Positions 1-7,372 of a DNA stretch of 29,601 nucleotides are shown in pieces. Position numbers and translations under genes: made by a program. The first letter of the stretch is position 1. The number at the start of each line of letters is the position of its first letter. Source of the stretch: Bacillota bacterium (GTDB taxonomy: Bacteria > Bacillota > Clostridia > Oscillospirales > Ruminococcaceae); NCBI GenBank assembly GCA_023396215.1, contig JAEWWW010000094.1, forward strand, positions 1 through 29,601, written 5' to 3'. The notes beneath the pieces are model-generated. The model was not told the origin of the DNA, ran no database searches, and saw nothing but the letters and a program-made list of their open reading frames with translations.

Positions 1-63
1 AAGAAGTATATGAACATGAAGCACTTGGAGGCCGCTACTGACGATGCCTCTTTAGCTGGGTGA
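1..63 (+). CDS. C-terminal end of an unidentified protein, possibly a tyrosine recombinase (partial)
   Basis: The frame is open from the first base and ends at a TGA at 61-63, leaving 20 residues (KKYMNMKHLEAATDDASLAG). The TxKKYM-like start resembles the segment around the catalytic tyrosine near the C-terminus of phage-type integrases, where a Tyr is followed by a short helical tail. That reading is inference from a very short stretch; no other catalytic residue is in the window. It is the only plausible plus-strand gene, it lies in AT-richer DNA, and it faces the ssrA gene about 2.7 kb away, which is a common integrase target. It could equally be the tail of an unrelated protein. Confidence 0.3.
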   Translation, partial: KKYMNMKHLEAATDDASLAG

Positions 64-104
64 CTTCATTCAAAGCAGGACTGCAAACCAATTTGCGCAT
101 AACT

Positions 105-128
105 CTTGACACTACCCTTGACACTACC
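105..128. repeat. Perfect 12-bp tandem duplication
   Basis: CTTGACACTACC occurs twice head to tail (105-116 and 117-128), just after the stop codon of the partial plus-strand gene. Short direct repeats beside an integrase gene can be arm-type binding sites, but that role is only a guess here. The rest of 64-359 holds a hairpin at 195-222 and AT-rich sequence without a convincing gene. Confidence 0.6.
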
Positions 129-183
129 GCGTGCTTTTTTGCGGAAGAGGAGGAGCAAGGCAGCGGGCGGATGACTTTCTTTT

Positions 184-222
184 GGAAAAAGGAAGTCGGA
201 GCAAAGCGAACTTTGCTCCGAC
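184..222 (-). terminator. Probable terminator of the helicase gene
   Basis: A perfect 12-bp stem (195-206 with 211-222) encloses a four-base loop. On the minus strand the loop reads TTCG, a stable tetraloop, and the stem is followed by TTCCTTTTTCC. On the plus strand no T-run follows, so the element is oriented for minus-strand transcription. It lies about 140 bases beyond the helicase stop codon. Confidence 0.55.
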
Positions 223-359
223 GTGTACTCACCATGGAAAAAAAATTTTTTATACCTTGTTGAATCTTGACTTCTCACATAGAGATATAGATGGACCACA
301 ACATAAGCTAAGGATGCATTTTTATATGTATTTCACATATATCCCTTCATTTTCACTTA

Positions 360-2306
360 TTACTTTCGAGGACTTATTGTTGCAGGTGCTGTTTCTCCAA
401 AATCTCTAATAAATCTTGAGGCTGAAACACGGCACCAATGATGTGGGCTTGCCAATATGCCTATTTCTAACGCCTCTTTTCCAAGAAGTCCTACAAAGGA
501 GCTTATTATCAAAGTACCTGGATAACCATTATTACTGCTTTTACAGCGTGTAATTGCAACATAAAATAAACGACGCTGCTCTTCCAATTGTTTTTCAAGG
601 CTTATGTCGCTGTCTTTATCCAAACGGGGAAGCAGTTCATCTATAGCGCTCATAAGAATAACATATTTTGCACTCAATCCTTTTGAAGCATGAAGACTCA
701 TTATACGGACATGGTCTCGTTCTGATGTGTTTTCCGGGTAGGAGACTCGGTCGACAATATATGAATGTATTTTTTGAAGCCAAATCTCAAGACCAACCCC
801 TTTTTCCTTCTCTGCAGCTGCAACTGCTTCTGTTAGTATATGTCTAAAATCACTGTTATCTGGTATATCTTTAGCAAAGATATCAATTAATGCGTCGCCA
901 TCATCTTTAATAGCAATACATATATCTCTAATCTGCCCCATAATTTTCTCATATTGTTTTATCATTGGAGAAATGTTAGAAACTTTCAGACTATTAGAAG
1001 CACATTTTTCCAATACCTCAGATATGGTCATGTCGTTTTTTGTAGAGTATTCAAGCAATCGCATATAGCTTTTAGTGCGATAATTTTGACTTCCATTCCC
1101 TAACAAATAGCGCAATGCTACCATGTCGCTTGGCTTGGCCATTAAGGTGAGGAGGGCAAAGTTATATTTTAAATCATCAGTATCTATTGCAGATTCTCTA
1201 AAATAGGATTTGGCGTTTATACCTTTTTGAACAAGTAAGTCACGGATTCTATATCCTATTTTTCTTACCGGTGTAAGTATCAATACATCTTCGGGATTAA
1301 TTTTACCTTTTATAATATCAGCACAAACTTTTCTGCTTATTCCATTTATTTCATCATCAAGAGAATCCCATTGTACAATTTTCACTTCGCCGTCTTGATT
1401 TTTCTCAAAGACGCCTAAGTCTCCTAATGTGCGATTGGTATTGTGCGTGATAAGGCGTGATGCCATATTTACTACTTGTCTTGGACAACGCCTACATTGG
1501 TCAAAGTCTATGGCATCGCAGCCGGGATGTGTTTCTGGAAATTCGCGAATACCTTCTGGATGGGCGTATTTAAATGAATAAATTGATTGGTCATCATCCC
1601 CAATAATAGCCAAATTACCATTTGAAGACAACAAATCAATTACTGCTTGTTCGGCTTTATTCAAATCCTGATATTCATCAACGAGAACATGGTCGAATTC
1701 ACGCCTTTCTGCGCATCTTGGATTATTACGAAGATAGTGAAATGTTTCAATAATCATTTCTCCAAAGAGCATTGCTCGATGGGTTTTAAGCCACGAAAGA
1801 ACTTCTTGTTCAAATTGTCTATCGGTTTCATCTAATGGGAAACCTGGTTCCTCAGATTGAAGGCGTGCCCAAGCGGCCTCGAATGCTTGTAGTCGCTTCT
1901 GTTTGTCACGAAACTTTCCAAAAGTATTACTTATATCATAAAGCATAGGTTTTTGCTCAAATTCCAACATGGGTCTGGGGAATCGCCCGGTACTCTCTAT
2001 AATATCTTTTTTATTCAAAAGTCCAAAACAAAAGCCATGTAGCGTTTTCGCAATAACTTTATCAGCGCCATCCACTCCAACAGATTGAATTTCATTCTGC
2101 AAATCTTGCGCTGCTGTTCTTGTAAATGTCACAGCAAGAATTTTTTTGGGATTTTGACCTTGTTCCAACAAACGAGCAACTCGACGTTGCAATCCAAAAG
2201 ATTTACCCGTTCCCGGACCCGCAACAACACGAATAATCTTGGAATTATCTGCTGCAAATTTATATGCTGCAGAATTTTTGTCTAAGTCAGTATCCCACGC
2301 CATCAT
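360..2306 (-). CDS. UvrD/PcrA-like superfamily 1 ATP-dependent DNA helicase
   Basis: This 648-residue protein has the SF1A helicase motifs in order: Walker A AGPGTGKS (29-36), motif Ia VTFTRTAAQDL (about 59-69), Walker B DEYQDLN (210-216), motif III GDDDQSIYSFKYA (236-248), motif V SLHASKGL and motif VI RRLFYVAITR near the C-terminus. It probably translocates 3'-5' on single-stranded DNA. It is shorter than housekeeping PcrA (usually over 700 residues), and a CRRCP segment (271-275) stands where PcrA has NYRS. It is therefore more likely an accessory helicase than the cell's main PcrA. The ATG at 2306 has AGGGGG five bases upstream, followed by a second ATG. Codon use is clearly AT-richer than in every gene to the right, pointing to horizontal acquisition. 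Similar helicases occur in defence modules such as Gabija (GajB), but no GajA-like partner is in view. Confidence 0.9.
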   Translation of the reverse strand: MMAWDTDLDKNSAAYKFAADNSKIIRVVAGPGTGKSFGLQRRVARLLEQGQNPKKILAVTFTRTAAQDLQNEIQSVGVDGADKVIAKTLHGFCFGLLNKKDIIESTGRFPRPMLEFEQKPMLYDISNTFGKFRDKQKRLQAFEAAWARLQSEEPGFPLDETDRQFEQEVLSWLKTHRAMLFGEMIIETFHYLRNNPRCAERREFDHVLVDEYQDLNKAEQAVIDLLSSNGNLAIIGDDDQSIYSFKYAHPEGIREFPETHPGCDAIDFDQCRRCPRQVVNMASRLITHNTNRTLGDLGVFEKNQDGEVKIVQWDSLDDEINGISRKVCADIIKGKINPEDVLILTPVRKIGYRIRDLLVQKGINAKSYFRESAIDTDDLKYNFALLTLMAKPSDMVALRYLLGNGSQNYRTKSYMRLLEYSTKNDMTISEVLEKCASNSLKVSNISPMIKQYEKIMGQIRDICIAIKDDGDALIDIFAKDIPDNSDFRHILTEAVAAAEKEKGVGLEIWLQKIHSYIVDRVSYPENTSERDHVRIMSLHASKGLSAKYVILMSAIDELLPRLDKDSDISLEKQLEEQRRLFYVAITRCKSSNNGYPGTLIISSFVGLLGKEALEIGILASPHHWCRVSASRFIRDFGETAPATISPRK

Positions 2307-2377
2307 AATTCCCCCTAATTTTTACTTGAACCTATAATGAAAGAAAATGCGTGATTTAATCGCTTTGTTTTTCTTAA

Positions 2378-2406
2378 TTATACAGTAAGTTCTACATTCT
2401 AACAAT
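2378..2406 (-). promoter_or_regulatory. Probable sigma-A promoter of the helicase gene
   Basis: On the minus strand, TTGTTA and TATAAT are separated by 17 bases, about 65 bases upstream of the helicase start codon. The -10 hexamer is perfect and the -35 matches four of six consensus bases. Positions may be off by one. Confidence 0.5.
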
Positions 2407-2734
2407 CAATTTTAAACTGAGGCCAATTGGGTAAGTATAGGTACTCAAAATTGCTGTGAATAAACAAGGTTGTCCAAATATTCTCCAAGTCTGGAAGTTC
2501 ATATGACAATGCAGTTACAGAGGCATTTCCGCAGCTATGAAAAAGGAGGAGCTTTACTGTACCATCTACAAATCAAAGCGTCAGTTCTACAACAGCATGG
2601 TTGGATAGGAATGTTCAAAAGTCGTTGATTTCGATTTTTTGATTATGAATTCAGAATTTTCCTATCATACTAAGATGGACCTACCTTTTTGTAACAAGTG
2701 GCATAGTACCGATAAACGCAAGATTTTGAGTATA
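2407..2734. other. AT-rich intergenic DNA between the helicase gene and ssrA
   Basis: No complete gene is supported here. A 23-codon plus-strand ORF at 2537-2608 begins MKKEELYCTIYKSK, which faintly recalls the start of nitroreductase-family proteins (ELYxxIYKRKSxR) and then stops. If real, it is a decayed fragment. The base composition matches the helicase gene rather than the GC-rich chromosome to the right. Confidence 0.4.
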
Positions 2735-2789
2735 GAAAAAGGTACGAAATACTGAACAGTCTAATAAAACTGTTCAATACTTCGTACCT
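2735..2789 (-). terminator. Rho-independent terminator of ssrA
   Basis: Arms 2740-2760 and 2769-2789 form a 21-bp stem with an 8-base loop, followed on the minus strand by TTTTTC. In minus-strand RNA all 21 positions can pair, 19 Watson-Crick and two G-U. In plus-strand RNA the same two positions become A-C mismatches, so the structure is built for minus-strand transcripts. It begins nine bases after the tmRNA CCA end. Confidence 0.85.
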
Positions 2790-2797
2790 AATTCAAT

Positions 2798-3143
2798 TGG
2801 TGGAGGCGGCGGGAATTGAACCCGCGTCCGAAAATCTATCCATACAGCTTTCTCCGAGTGCAGCCTGTCATCTACATTCCCTTATGCCGCCGCCGACAGA
2901 CAGGCAACAGCACTTAGTATCCCCTGATACGTCAGCTGCTTCGGGGAGCAGGCGGCTGACGTTGACCACTAATCGACGCCCTTTTCCAAGCCGTGGTACT
3001 CAAGGAAAGGACGACAGCCTAATTAGGCTGCGAACGCGTAATTATCGTTAGCGTTTAATTTAAAAATTACCCGTTTTATAGAGGTCGAGTGCCTCTACTC
3101 GCTTACCGTACTTCAAAATCCCCGTCGAAACCTTTGCGCCCCC
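2798..3143 (-). ncRNA. ssrA: Transfer-messenger RNA (tmRNA)
   Basis: The 346-base RNA starts GGGGGCG and ends CGCCUCCACCA. These form a seven-pair acceptor stem with a G-U third pair, the alanine identity element, and an encoded CCA. The 3' part contains a T-arm (GCGGGTTCAATTCCCGC), and the 5' part has the conserved GCAAAGGTTTCGACGGGG segment. The tag reading frame is at 3052-3023: GCT AAC GAT AAT TAC GCG TTC GCA GCC TAA, giving ANDNYAFAA with the resume codon GCT, followed by the palindromic stem AGCCTAATTAGGCT. With SmpB and alanine charging it rescues stalled ribosomes and tags the nascent chain for proteolysis. It starts 17 bases after the smpB stop, so the two are probably co-transcribed. 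Its 3' end marks a sharp drop in GC content. Confidence 0.97.
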
Positions 3144-3160
3144 CTATCTAAAAAATGGGT

Positions 3161-3622
3161 TTACCTGCTGCGGTCCTTCATGGCCCGCTCCACATCCCGC
3201 TTGGCGTCGCGCTTGGCCATATCGGCCCGCTTGTCATAAAGCTTTTTGCCCTTACAGAGTCCTATCTCCGCCTTAACCCGCGAATTCTTAAAGTAGAGCG
3301 ACAGCGGAACCAGGGTATACCCCTGCTGCTTCACCAGCCCCAATAGCCGGCGAATCTCCTGCTTGTGCATCAGCAGCTTGCGCGGGCGCAGCGGGTCGCG
3401 GTTAAAGATATTGCCCTGCTCATAGGGGCTGATGTGCATCTGGCGGATAAAAAGCTCGCCGTCGGTGATTTCGCACCAGGCGTCCTTCAGGTTGACCCCG
3501 CCCTGACGCAGGCTTTTCACCTCGGTGCCGTATAGCTCTATTCCCGCTTCATAGCTTTCCTCCACGAAATATTCGTGGCGCGCCTGACGGTTGTAGCTGA
3601 TATTCTTGATGCTGCCTGCCAT
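3161..3622 (-). CDS. smpB: SsrA-binding protein SmpB
   Basis: The 153-residue protein binds tmRNA and delivers it to stalled ribosomes. Family hallmarks are the N-terminal KNISYNRQARHEYFVEES strand, the GIELYGTEVKSLRQG segment (about 28-42), the EQGNIFNRDPLRPRKLL region, and the basic C-terminal tail (KLYDKRADMAKRDAKRDVER), which in characterised SmpB inserts into the vacant mRNA channel. Length is typical. The ATG at 3622 is preceded by AGGTGA at a suitable distance. It sits directly upstream of ssrA on the same strand, putting both partners of trans-translation in one transcript behind the promoter at 3734-3761. Confidence 0.98.
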   Translation of the reverse strand: MAGSIKNISYNRQARHEYFVEESYEAGIELYGTEVKSLRQGGVNLKDAWCEITDGELFIRQMHISPYEQGNIFNRDPLRPRKLLMHKQEIRRLLGLVKQQGYTLVPLSLYFKNSRVKAEIGLCKGKKLYDKRADMAKRDAKRDVERAMKDRSR

Positions 3623-3733
3623 TTGGGTTCACCTGCCTTTTGCAGCTTGTGTCATAGTCATCCCCAGCGCCGGGTGGCCTGTGATGAATATCCCGCAGTA
3701 CAAACAGCGCCGCTCTTTGTACCGGGATATCAT

Positions 3734-3761
3734 ATCATAACATATCTATGCAGTTTGTCAA
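3734..3761 (-). promoter_or_regulatory. Sigma-A promoter for smpB-ssrA
   Basis: A perfect TTGACA (minus strand, 3761-3756) and TATGAT (3739-3734) are 16 bases apart, about 110 bases upstream of the smpB start. It lies in the gap after the GtrA gene, giving smpB-ssrA its own transcription start. Confidence 0.7.
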
Positions 3762-3812
3762 TATGTCTGCGTGGGTTAAATGCTGCCTGAACTGTCAGGA
3801 TTATCCCACATT

Positions 3813-4205
3813 TTAAATTTTATTTTTTTTGAAAACCCAGAAGTTGTTCACCACAAAGCTGATGGCCAGCGTCACCAGCGTGGCGGCAACCTTGGCCGGA
3901 AATTTGCTTAACCCTATACTCACAGTAAAAAACCGAAGCAATATTACACTCAGGCCAAGCATGCAGAGGTTGAGGGCCAAAAACTTGAGCATGGTGGCGC
4001 TGAAAAAACGCTCCTCTGAGCGGAAGGTCCAACTGCGGTTGATGATATAGCTGTTGAGCGTGCCCGCCGCGTAGGCAACCGCCTGCGCCGCGTAGATGTT
4101 CACCGACAGCCACTGTGCCAGCAGGGTGAACACCGCGAAATCCACCCCGGTATTCAGCAGCCCGGTCAGCCCAAATTTAAAAACACGCTTGATAAAATCC
4201 ATCAT
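3813..4205 (-). CDS. GtrA family membrane protein
   Basis: The 130-residue protein is almost entirely hydrophobic, with four predicted membrane segments (about 8-28, 35-55, 70-92 and 100-122). It has the GtrA signatures FKFGLTGLLNTGVDF at the N-terminus, NSYIINRSWTF in the middle and VNNFWVFKK at the C-terminus. GtrA-like proteins are thought to help move polyprenyl-linked sugars across the membrane for cell-envelope glycosylation and usually sit beside a glycosyltransferase. No such partner is visible here, so it is an orphan. Two ATGs (4205 and 4202) follow AGGAGGG, and either could be the start. The substrate cannot be predicted. Confidence 0.9.
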   Translation of the reverse strand: MMDFIKRVFKFGLTGLLNTGVDFAVFTLLAQWLSVNIYAAQAVAYAAGTLNSYIINRSWTFRSEERFFSATMLKFLALNLCMLGLSVILLRFFTVSIGLSKFPAKVAATLVTLAISFVVNNFWVFKKNKI

Positions 4206-4291
4206 GGCCTGTACTGCCCTCCTGCTAAATTATCAGAAGAGATTGCCTAAAGAGCGAAGCATAACGGTAAAAAACAGACGCAAAAGCCACG

Positions 4292-4891
4292 TTATATTTC
4301 GTTTCGGCCCTCCAGCGCCCGGTAAAGGGTCACCTCGTCGGCATATTCCAGGTTGCCCCCCATGGGGATGCCGTATGCCAGCCGCGTTACCCGCACCCCG
4401 AGGGGCTTGAGCAGCTTTGCGATATACATCGAGGTGGCCTCACCCTCCACCGTGGGGTTGGTGGCCATAATGACCTCCTGCACCCCTTCGGCGCTGATGC
4501 GGGCCAGCAGCTCCTTGATGTACAGCTGCTCGGGGCCGACGCCATCCATCGGCGAGATCAGCCCGTGCAGCACATGGTACACTCCGTGGTACTCGCGGGT
4601 GCGCTCAAAGGCGATGACATCCCGGGGGTCTTCCACCACGCAGACGGTGGTTTTGTCCCGCCCGGGGTTTTGGCAGACCGGACAAAGCTCCGCATCGGTA
4701 AAGCTTTGGCAGCGGACGCACTTCTTAATCTTTTCCTGCGCCTCTATGATAGCGGCCGCAAAGGCGCGGGCCTGCTCGGCAGGCAAGCCGAGCACATAAA
4801 AGGCCAGCCGCTGGGCGGTTTTGCGCCCGATGCCCGGCAGCCGCTCAAACTGCTCCACCAGCTTGGTGAGAGGCAAAACATTGTAGGCCAT
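4292..4891 (-). CDS. recR: Recombination mediator protein RecR
   Basis: RecR (199 residues) works with RecO to load RecA on SSB-coated single-stranded DNA in the RecFOR gap-repair pathway. The N-terminal helix-hairpin-helix (LPGIGRKTAQRLAFYVL, about 18-34) is followed by a zinc finger with Cys58, Cys61, Cys70 and Cys73. A Toprim domain follows (VCVVEDPRDVIAFE onward, with ATNPTVEGEATSMYIAKLL), and the C-terminal RLAYGIPMGGNLEYADEVTL signature is intact. The start lies six bases after the ybaB stop, so expression is probably coupled. Order and length match the conserved dnaX-ybaB-recR block. Confidence 0.98.
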   Translation of the reverse strand: MAYNVLPLTKLVEQFERLPGIGRKTAQRLAFYVLGLPAEQARAFAAAIIEAQEKIKKCVRCQSFTDAELCPVCQNPGRDKTTVCVVEDPRDVIAFERTREYHGVYHVLHGLISPMDGVGPEQLYIKELLARISAEGVQEVIMATNPTVEGEATSMYIAKLLKPLGVRVTRLAYGIPMGGNLEYADEVTLYRALEGRNEI

Positions 4892-4897
4892 GGTCGT

Positions 4898-5248
4898 TTA
4901 CAGCATCCCCGGCAGCGAAAGTCCGCCGGTAATCTTCTCCATCTCGGCTGCGCTGGTTTCCTCCACCGTGCGGATGGCTTCGTTCACCGCAGCTATAATC
5001 AAATCTTCCAGCATCGATACATCATCGGGGTCCACAATCTCGGGCTTGAGACTCAGCGACTGCAGCTCCTTGCGCCCGTTAATGGTCACCTCGACCACGC
5101 CGCCGCCCGAGGTGGTGGTATACACCCGCTCATCAAGCTCTGCCTGCTTTTCGGCCACATCCTTCTGCATCTTCTGCGCCTGCCGGAGCATCTGCTGCAT
5201 ATTGCCGGGGGCGCCGCCACCGTAACCCTGCGGAAGTCTTGCTTTCAT
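4898..5248 (-). CDS. ybaB: YbaB/EbfC family nucleoid-associated protein
   Basis: A 116-residue DNA-binding protein of the YbaB/EbfC family, which forms dimers shaped like tweezers and associates with the nucleoid. Visible signatures are the N-terminal NMQQMLRQAQKMQKDVAEKQ helix (about 16-35), the TTTSGGGVVEVTINGRKEL strand region (about 45-63) and the C-terminal LEDLIIAAVNEAI segment. A glycine-rich extension (GYGGGAPGN) precedes the core, as in many Firmicutes versions. The start codon is preceded by GGAGGA. It lies between dnaX and recR, the position conserved across many bacteria. Confidence 0.96.
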   Translation of the reverse strand: MKARLPQGYGGGAPGNMQQMLRQAQKMQKDVAEKQAELDERVYTTTSGGGVVEVTINGRKELQSLSLKPEIVDPDDVSMLEDLIIAAVNEAIRTVEETSAAEMEKITGGLSLPGML

Positions 5249-5352
5249 ATCCTGAATCCTCCATAGTCATGCTTTATTGTAATGAGCCCCGCTCCAAAGC
5301 CGCAGACAAACGAAAAACTGTTTTCACCGCCATGGCCGGACTTTAGGGGGTT

Positions 5353-6999
5353 TTATTGTATCTCAATGGGGATGCCCGCCTTCTGCGCCTCCTGCAAAAT
5401 GCTTTCCAGCGGGTTGGCTGACCCGGCCTGTGGAGCCGCCTCGTTGGCGACATAGGGGCCGATGCCAAGGGGCTTGCCGGTGACCTGAGCGATGCACTGC
5501 TTGAGGTCTTCCCGCGCCTTTTCGCTGTTTCTCACCAGCTCGAGGAACATGGTGTTTTTGGAATCTATCAGTACTCTTCCCCCTTGCAGGTAGGCGGTGG
5601 AGCCTGTCAGAAAGCCGCACAGCGGCCCGTTGCGCTTGGCCAGAAAGGCCAGCACCTGCTTCCAGCCGTCAAAGGGGGTTGCATCCCCATCGGCGCTGCC
5701 GGTGGAAGGAGCCTCGGATGGGGACGGCGGGGCCACATCTGGTTGGGCTGCCGTTTGCGCCGGGGCCGGGGATTGTGCCGCAGGCTGCGGCGCTGCCGGC
5801 TGCGTCTTTTTGGGCGCTGCCGGTTTGGGCGCGGCGGGCTGTACCGCCACCGCCCCGGATATCAGCCCCGCCTCGAGGCGTTCCAGACGCTCAATGAGGG
5901 CTTCATTGGTGGCGTCAAGCGAGGGGTCGCAAAGGCGGATAGCCGCCATCTCAAGCTCGGTTTTGCGGTGGGGGGTTTTGGTCATGGCGCTCAGCGCCTC
6001 TGAAAGCACCCCCAGCCCCCGCACAATCTGGGACATTCTGCTGCGCTTGGCCTGCGCAATGTAACGCTCCAGCGTTTCGGGCAGGCAGACAATCAAATCT
6101 CCGGGGTTTTTAGAGCCCTTTGCCACCATCAGGTTGCGGTAGTGGGCAATGAGCTGCTGGCAAAGCCGGTCATATTCCACCGTCTGCTGCCCCATCAGGC
6201 CGACAATCTCCAGCGCCGCGCTGCTATCCTGCGCCAAAACGGCGTCGCAGAGGTCAAAGAGGGTTTCCTGCCCGGCAAGGCCGGTGGCCGCGCTCACCGT
6301 CCGCACCGTCACATCACTGCTGTGGGAGGCGCAGAGGTCCAGTAGCGAGAGTGCGTCCCGCATGCCGCCGTCGGCCAGACGGCCAATGAGCACCGCCGCG
6401 TCCTCCTCGAGGGAAATCTGCTCTTGCCCTGCCACCTGCATCAGCCGCTTTGCGATGATATCGCTGGGTATCGGCCGAAAGTCGAACCGCTGGCAGCGGG
6501 AAAGGATGGTGGCCGGCACCTTATGCACCTCGGTGGTGGCCAGCACAAACAGCACGTGGGGGGGCGGCTCCTCCATAATTTTCAGCAGGGCGTTAAAGGC
6601 CCCGGCGCTGAGCATATGCACCTCGTCGATGATATAGACCCTGAACTTTGCCATGTTGGGGAGGAACACCGCTTCTTCCCGCAGCTCGCGGATGTTTTCC
6701 ACACCGTTGTTGCTGGCGGCGTCAATCTCCACCACATCCACCAGCGAGCCGTTATCGATGCCGATGCAGCTTTCGCAGGCGTTGCAGGGGTTGCCCCCCT
6801 CGGGCGCAAGACAGTTGACCGCTTTTGCCACCAGACGCGAGCAGGTGGTTTTGCCGGTGCCTCTCGAGCCCATAAAAAGATAGGCATGAGCCGGACGGCC
6901 CGTGCCAATTTCGTTTTTGAGGGTGGTGGTGATAGGCTCCTGCCCCACCACCTCGTCAAAGGTTTTGGGCCTGTATTTACGGTAAAGGGCTTGATACAC
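5353..6999 (-). CDS. dnaX: DNA polymerase III subunit gamma/tau
   Basis: The 548-residue clamp-loader ATPase subunit of the replisome. It has Walker A GSRGTGKTT (44-52), a zinc module with Cys63, Cys72, Cys75 and Cys78, Walker B IIDEVHML (123-130) and the SRC sensor motif (167-169). After the AAA+ and collar domains comes an Ala/Pro/Gln-rich linker (about 390-440), then a C-terminal tau-like domain. The start is a GTG at 6999, with AGGAGG nine bases upstream; the first codons read YQALYRKYRPKTF as in the family. No obvious slippery heptamer for a gamma frameshift was noticed. The RBS and first 14 codons form the last unit of a tandem repeat array that extends upstream. Confidence 0.98.
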   Translation of the reverse strand: MYQALYRKYRPKTFDEVVGQEPITTTLKNEIGTGRPAHAYLFMGSRGTGKTTCSRLVAKAVNCLAPEGGNPCNACESCIGIDNGSLVDVVEIDAASNNGVENIRELREEAVFLPNMAKFRVYIIDEVHMLSAGAFNALLKIMEEPPPHVLFVLATTEVHKVPATILSRCQRFDFRPIPSDIIAKRLMQVAGQEQISLEEDAAVLIGRLADGGMRDALSLLDLCASHSSDVTVRTVSAATGLAGQETLFDLCDAVLAQDSSAALEIVGLMGQQTVEYDRLCQQLIAHYRNLMVAKGSKNPGDLIVCLPETLERYIAQAKRSRMSQIVRGLGVLSEALSAMTKTPHRKTELEMAAIRLCDPSLDATNEALIERLERLEAGLISGAVAVQPAAPKPAAPKKTQPAAPQPAAQSPAPAQTAAQPDVAPPSPSEAPSTGSADGDATPFDGWKQVLAFLAKRNGPLCGFLTGSTAYLQGGRVLIDSKNTMFLELVRNSEKAREDLKQCIAQVTGKPLGIGPYVANEAAPQAGSANPLESILQEAQKAGIPIEIQ

Positions 7000-7318
7000 C
7001 GCCCGCCACCTCCTGTTTTTTCTTTATCCCCCGCCTTCGGCGGGGGAGGGCCATTGCTAAAAAGGTTTTGGGCCTGTATCGGCGTAACAGAGCCGATATT
7101 CCGTCCGCTGCCCCCTATTTTTTCTTTATCCCCCCGCCTTCGGCGGGGGCGGGTCGTCGCGGAAAAGGCTTTGGCCTGTATCGGCGTAACAGAGCCGATA
7201 TACCGCCCGCTGCCTCTGCTTTCTGCTTTTATCCCCCGCCTTTGGCGGGGGCGGGTCGGTGGGGAAAAGGTTTTGGGCCTGTATCGGTGCCAAAGCTGAT
7301 AGCCCGCCCGCTGCCACC
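6958..7318 (-). repeat. 103-bp tandem repeat array spanning the dnaX leader and first codons
   Basis: Units begin at 6958, 7061, 7164 and 7266 (periods 103, 103 and 102); the last is partial. The unit at 6958 includes dnaX codons 1-14 and its ribosome binding site. On the minus strand the unit at 7061 reads I-S-A-L-L-R-R-Y-R-P-K-T-F in the frame that dnaX reads Y-Q-A-L-Y-R-K-Y-R-P-K-T-F, and has AGGGGG where dnaX has AGGAGG. The upstream units are therefore decayed copies of the dnaX start region. Three units carry a cccccgcc/ggcggggg hairpin (7028-7046, 7131-7149, 7233-7251). The three upstream units also carry a TATCGGC...GCCGATA-type hairpin. Confidence 0.9.
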
Positions 7319-7372
7319 GGCCGATTGCCGCCAGGCTGGTGGGTGGCCCGGAGCATCCGGGCAAAGAAAAGA

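Noticed and set aside
2797..3051. 84-codon plus-strand frame over ssrA
   Set aside because: It lies entirely within the tmRNA gene on the opposite strand.
7028..7251. Repeated GC hairpins considered as a CRISPR array
   Set aside because: The spacing is about 103 bp, the spacers are similar to each other rather than unique, no cas gene is present, and the units derive from dnaX.
6424..7299. Long plus-strand frame across the dnaX 5' end and repeats
   Set aside because: It is antisense to dnaX, with composition dictated by codon bias of the real gene, and has no recognisable domain.
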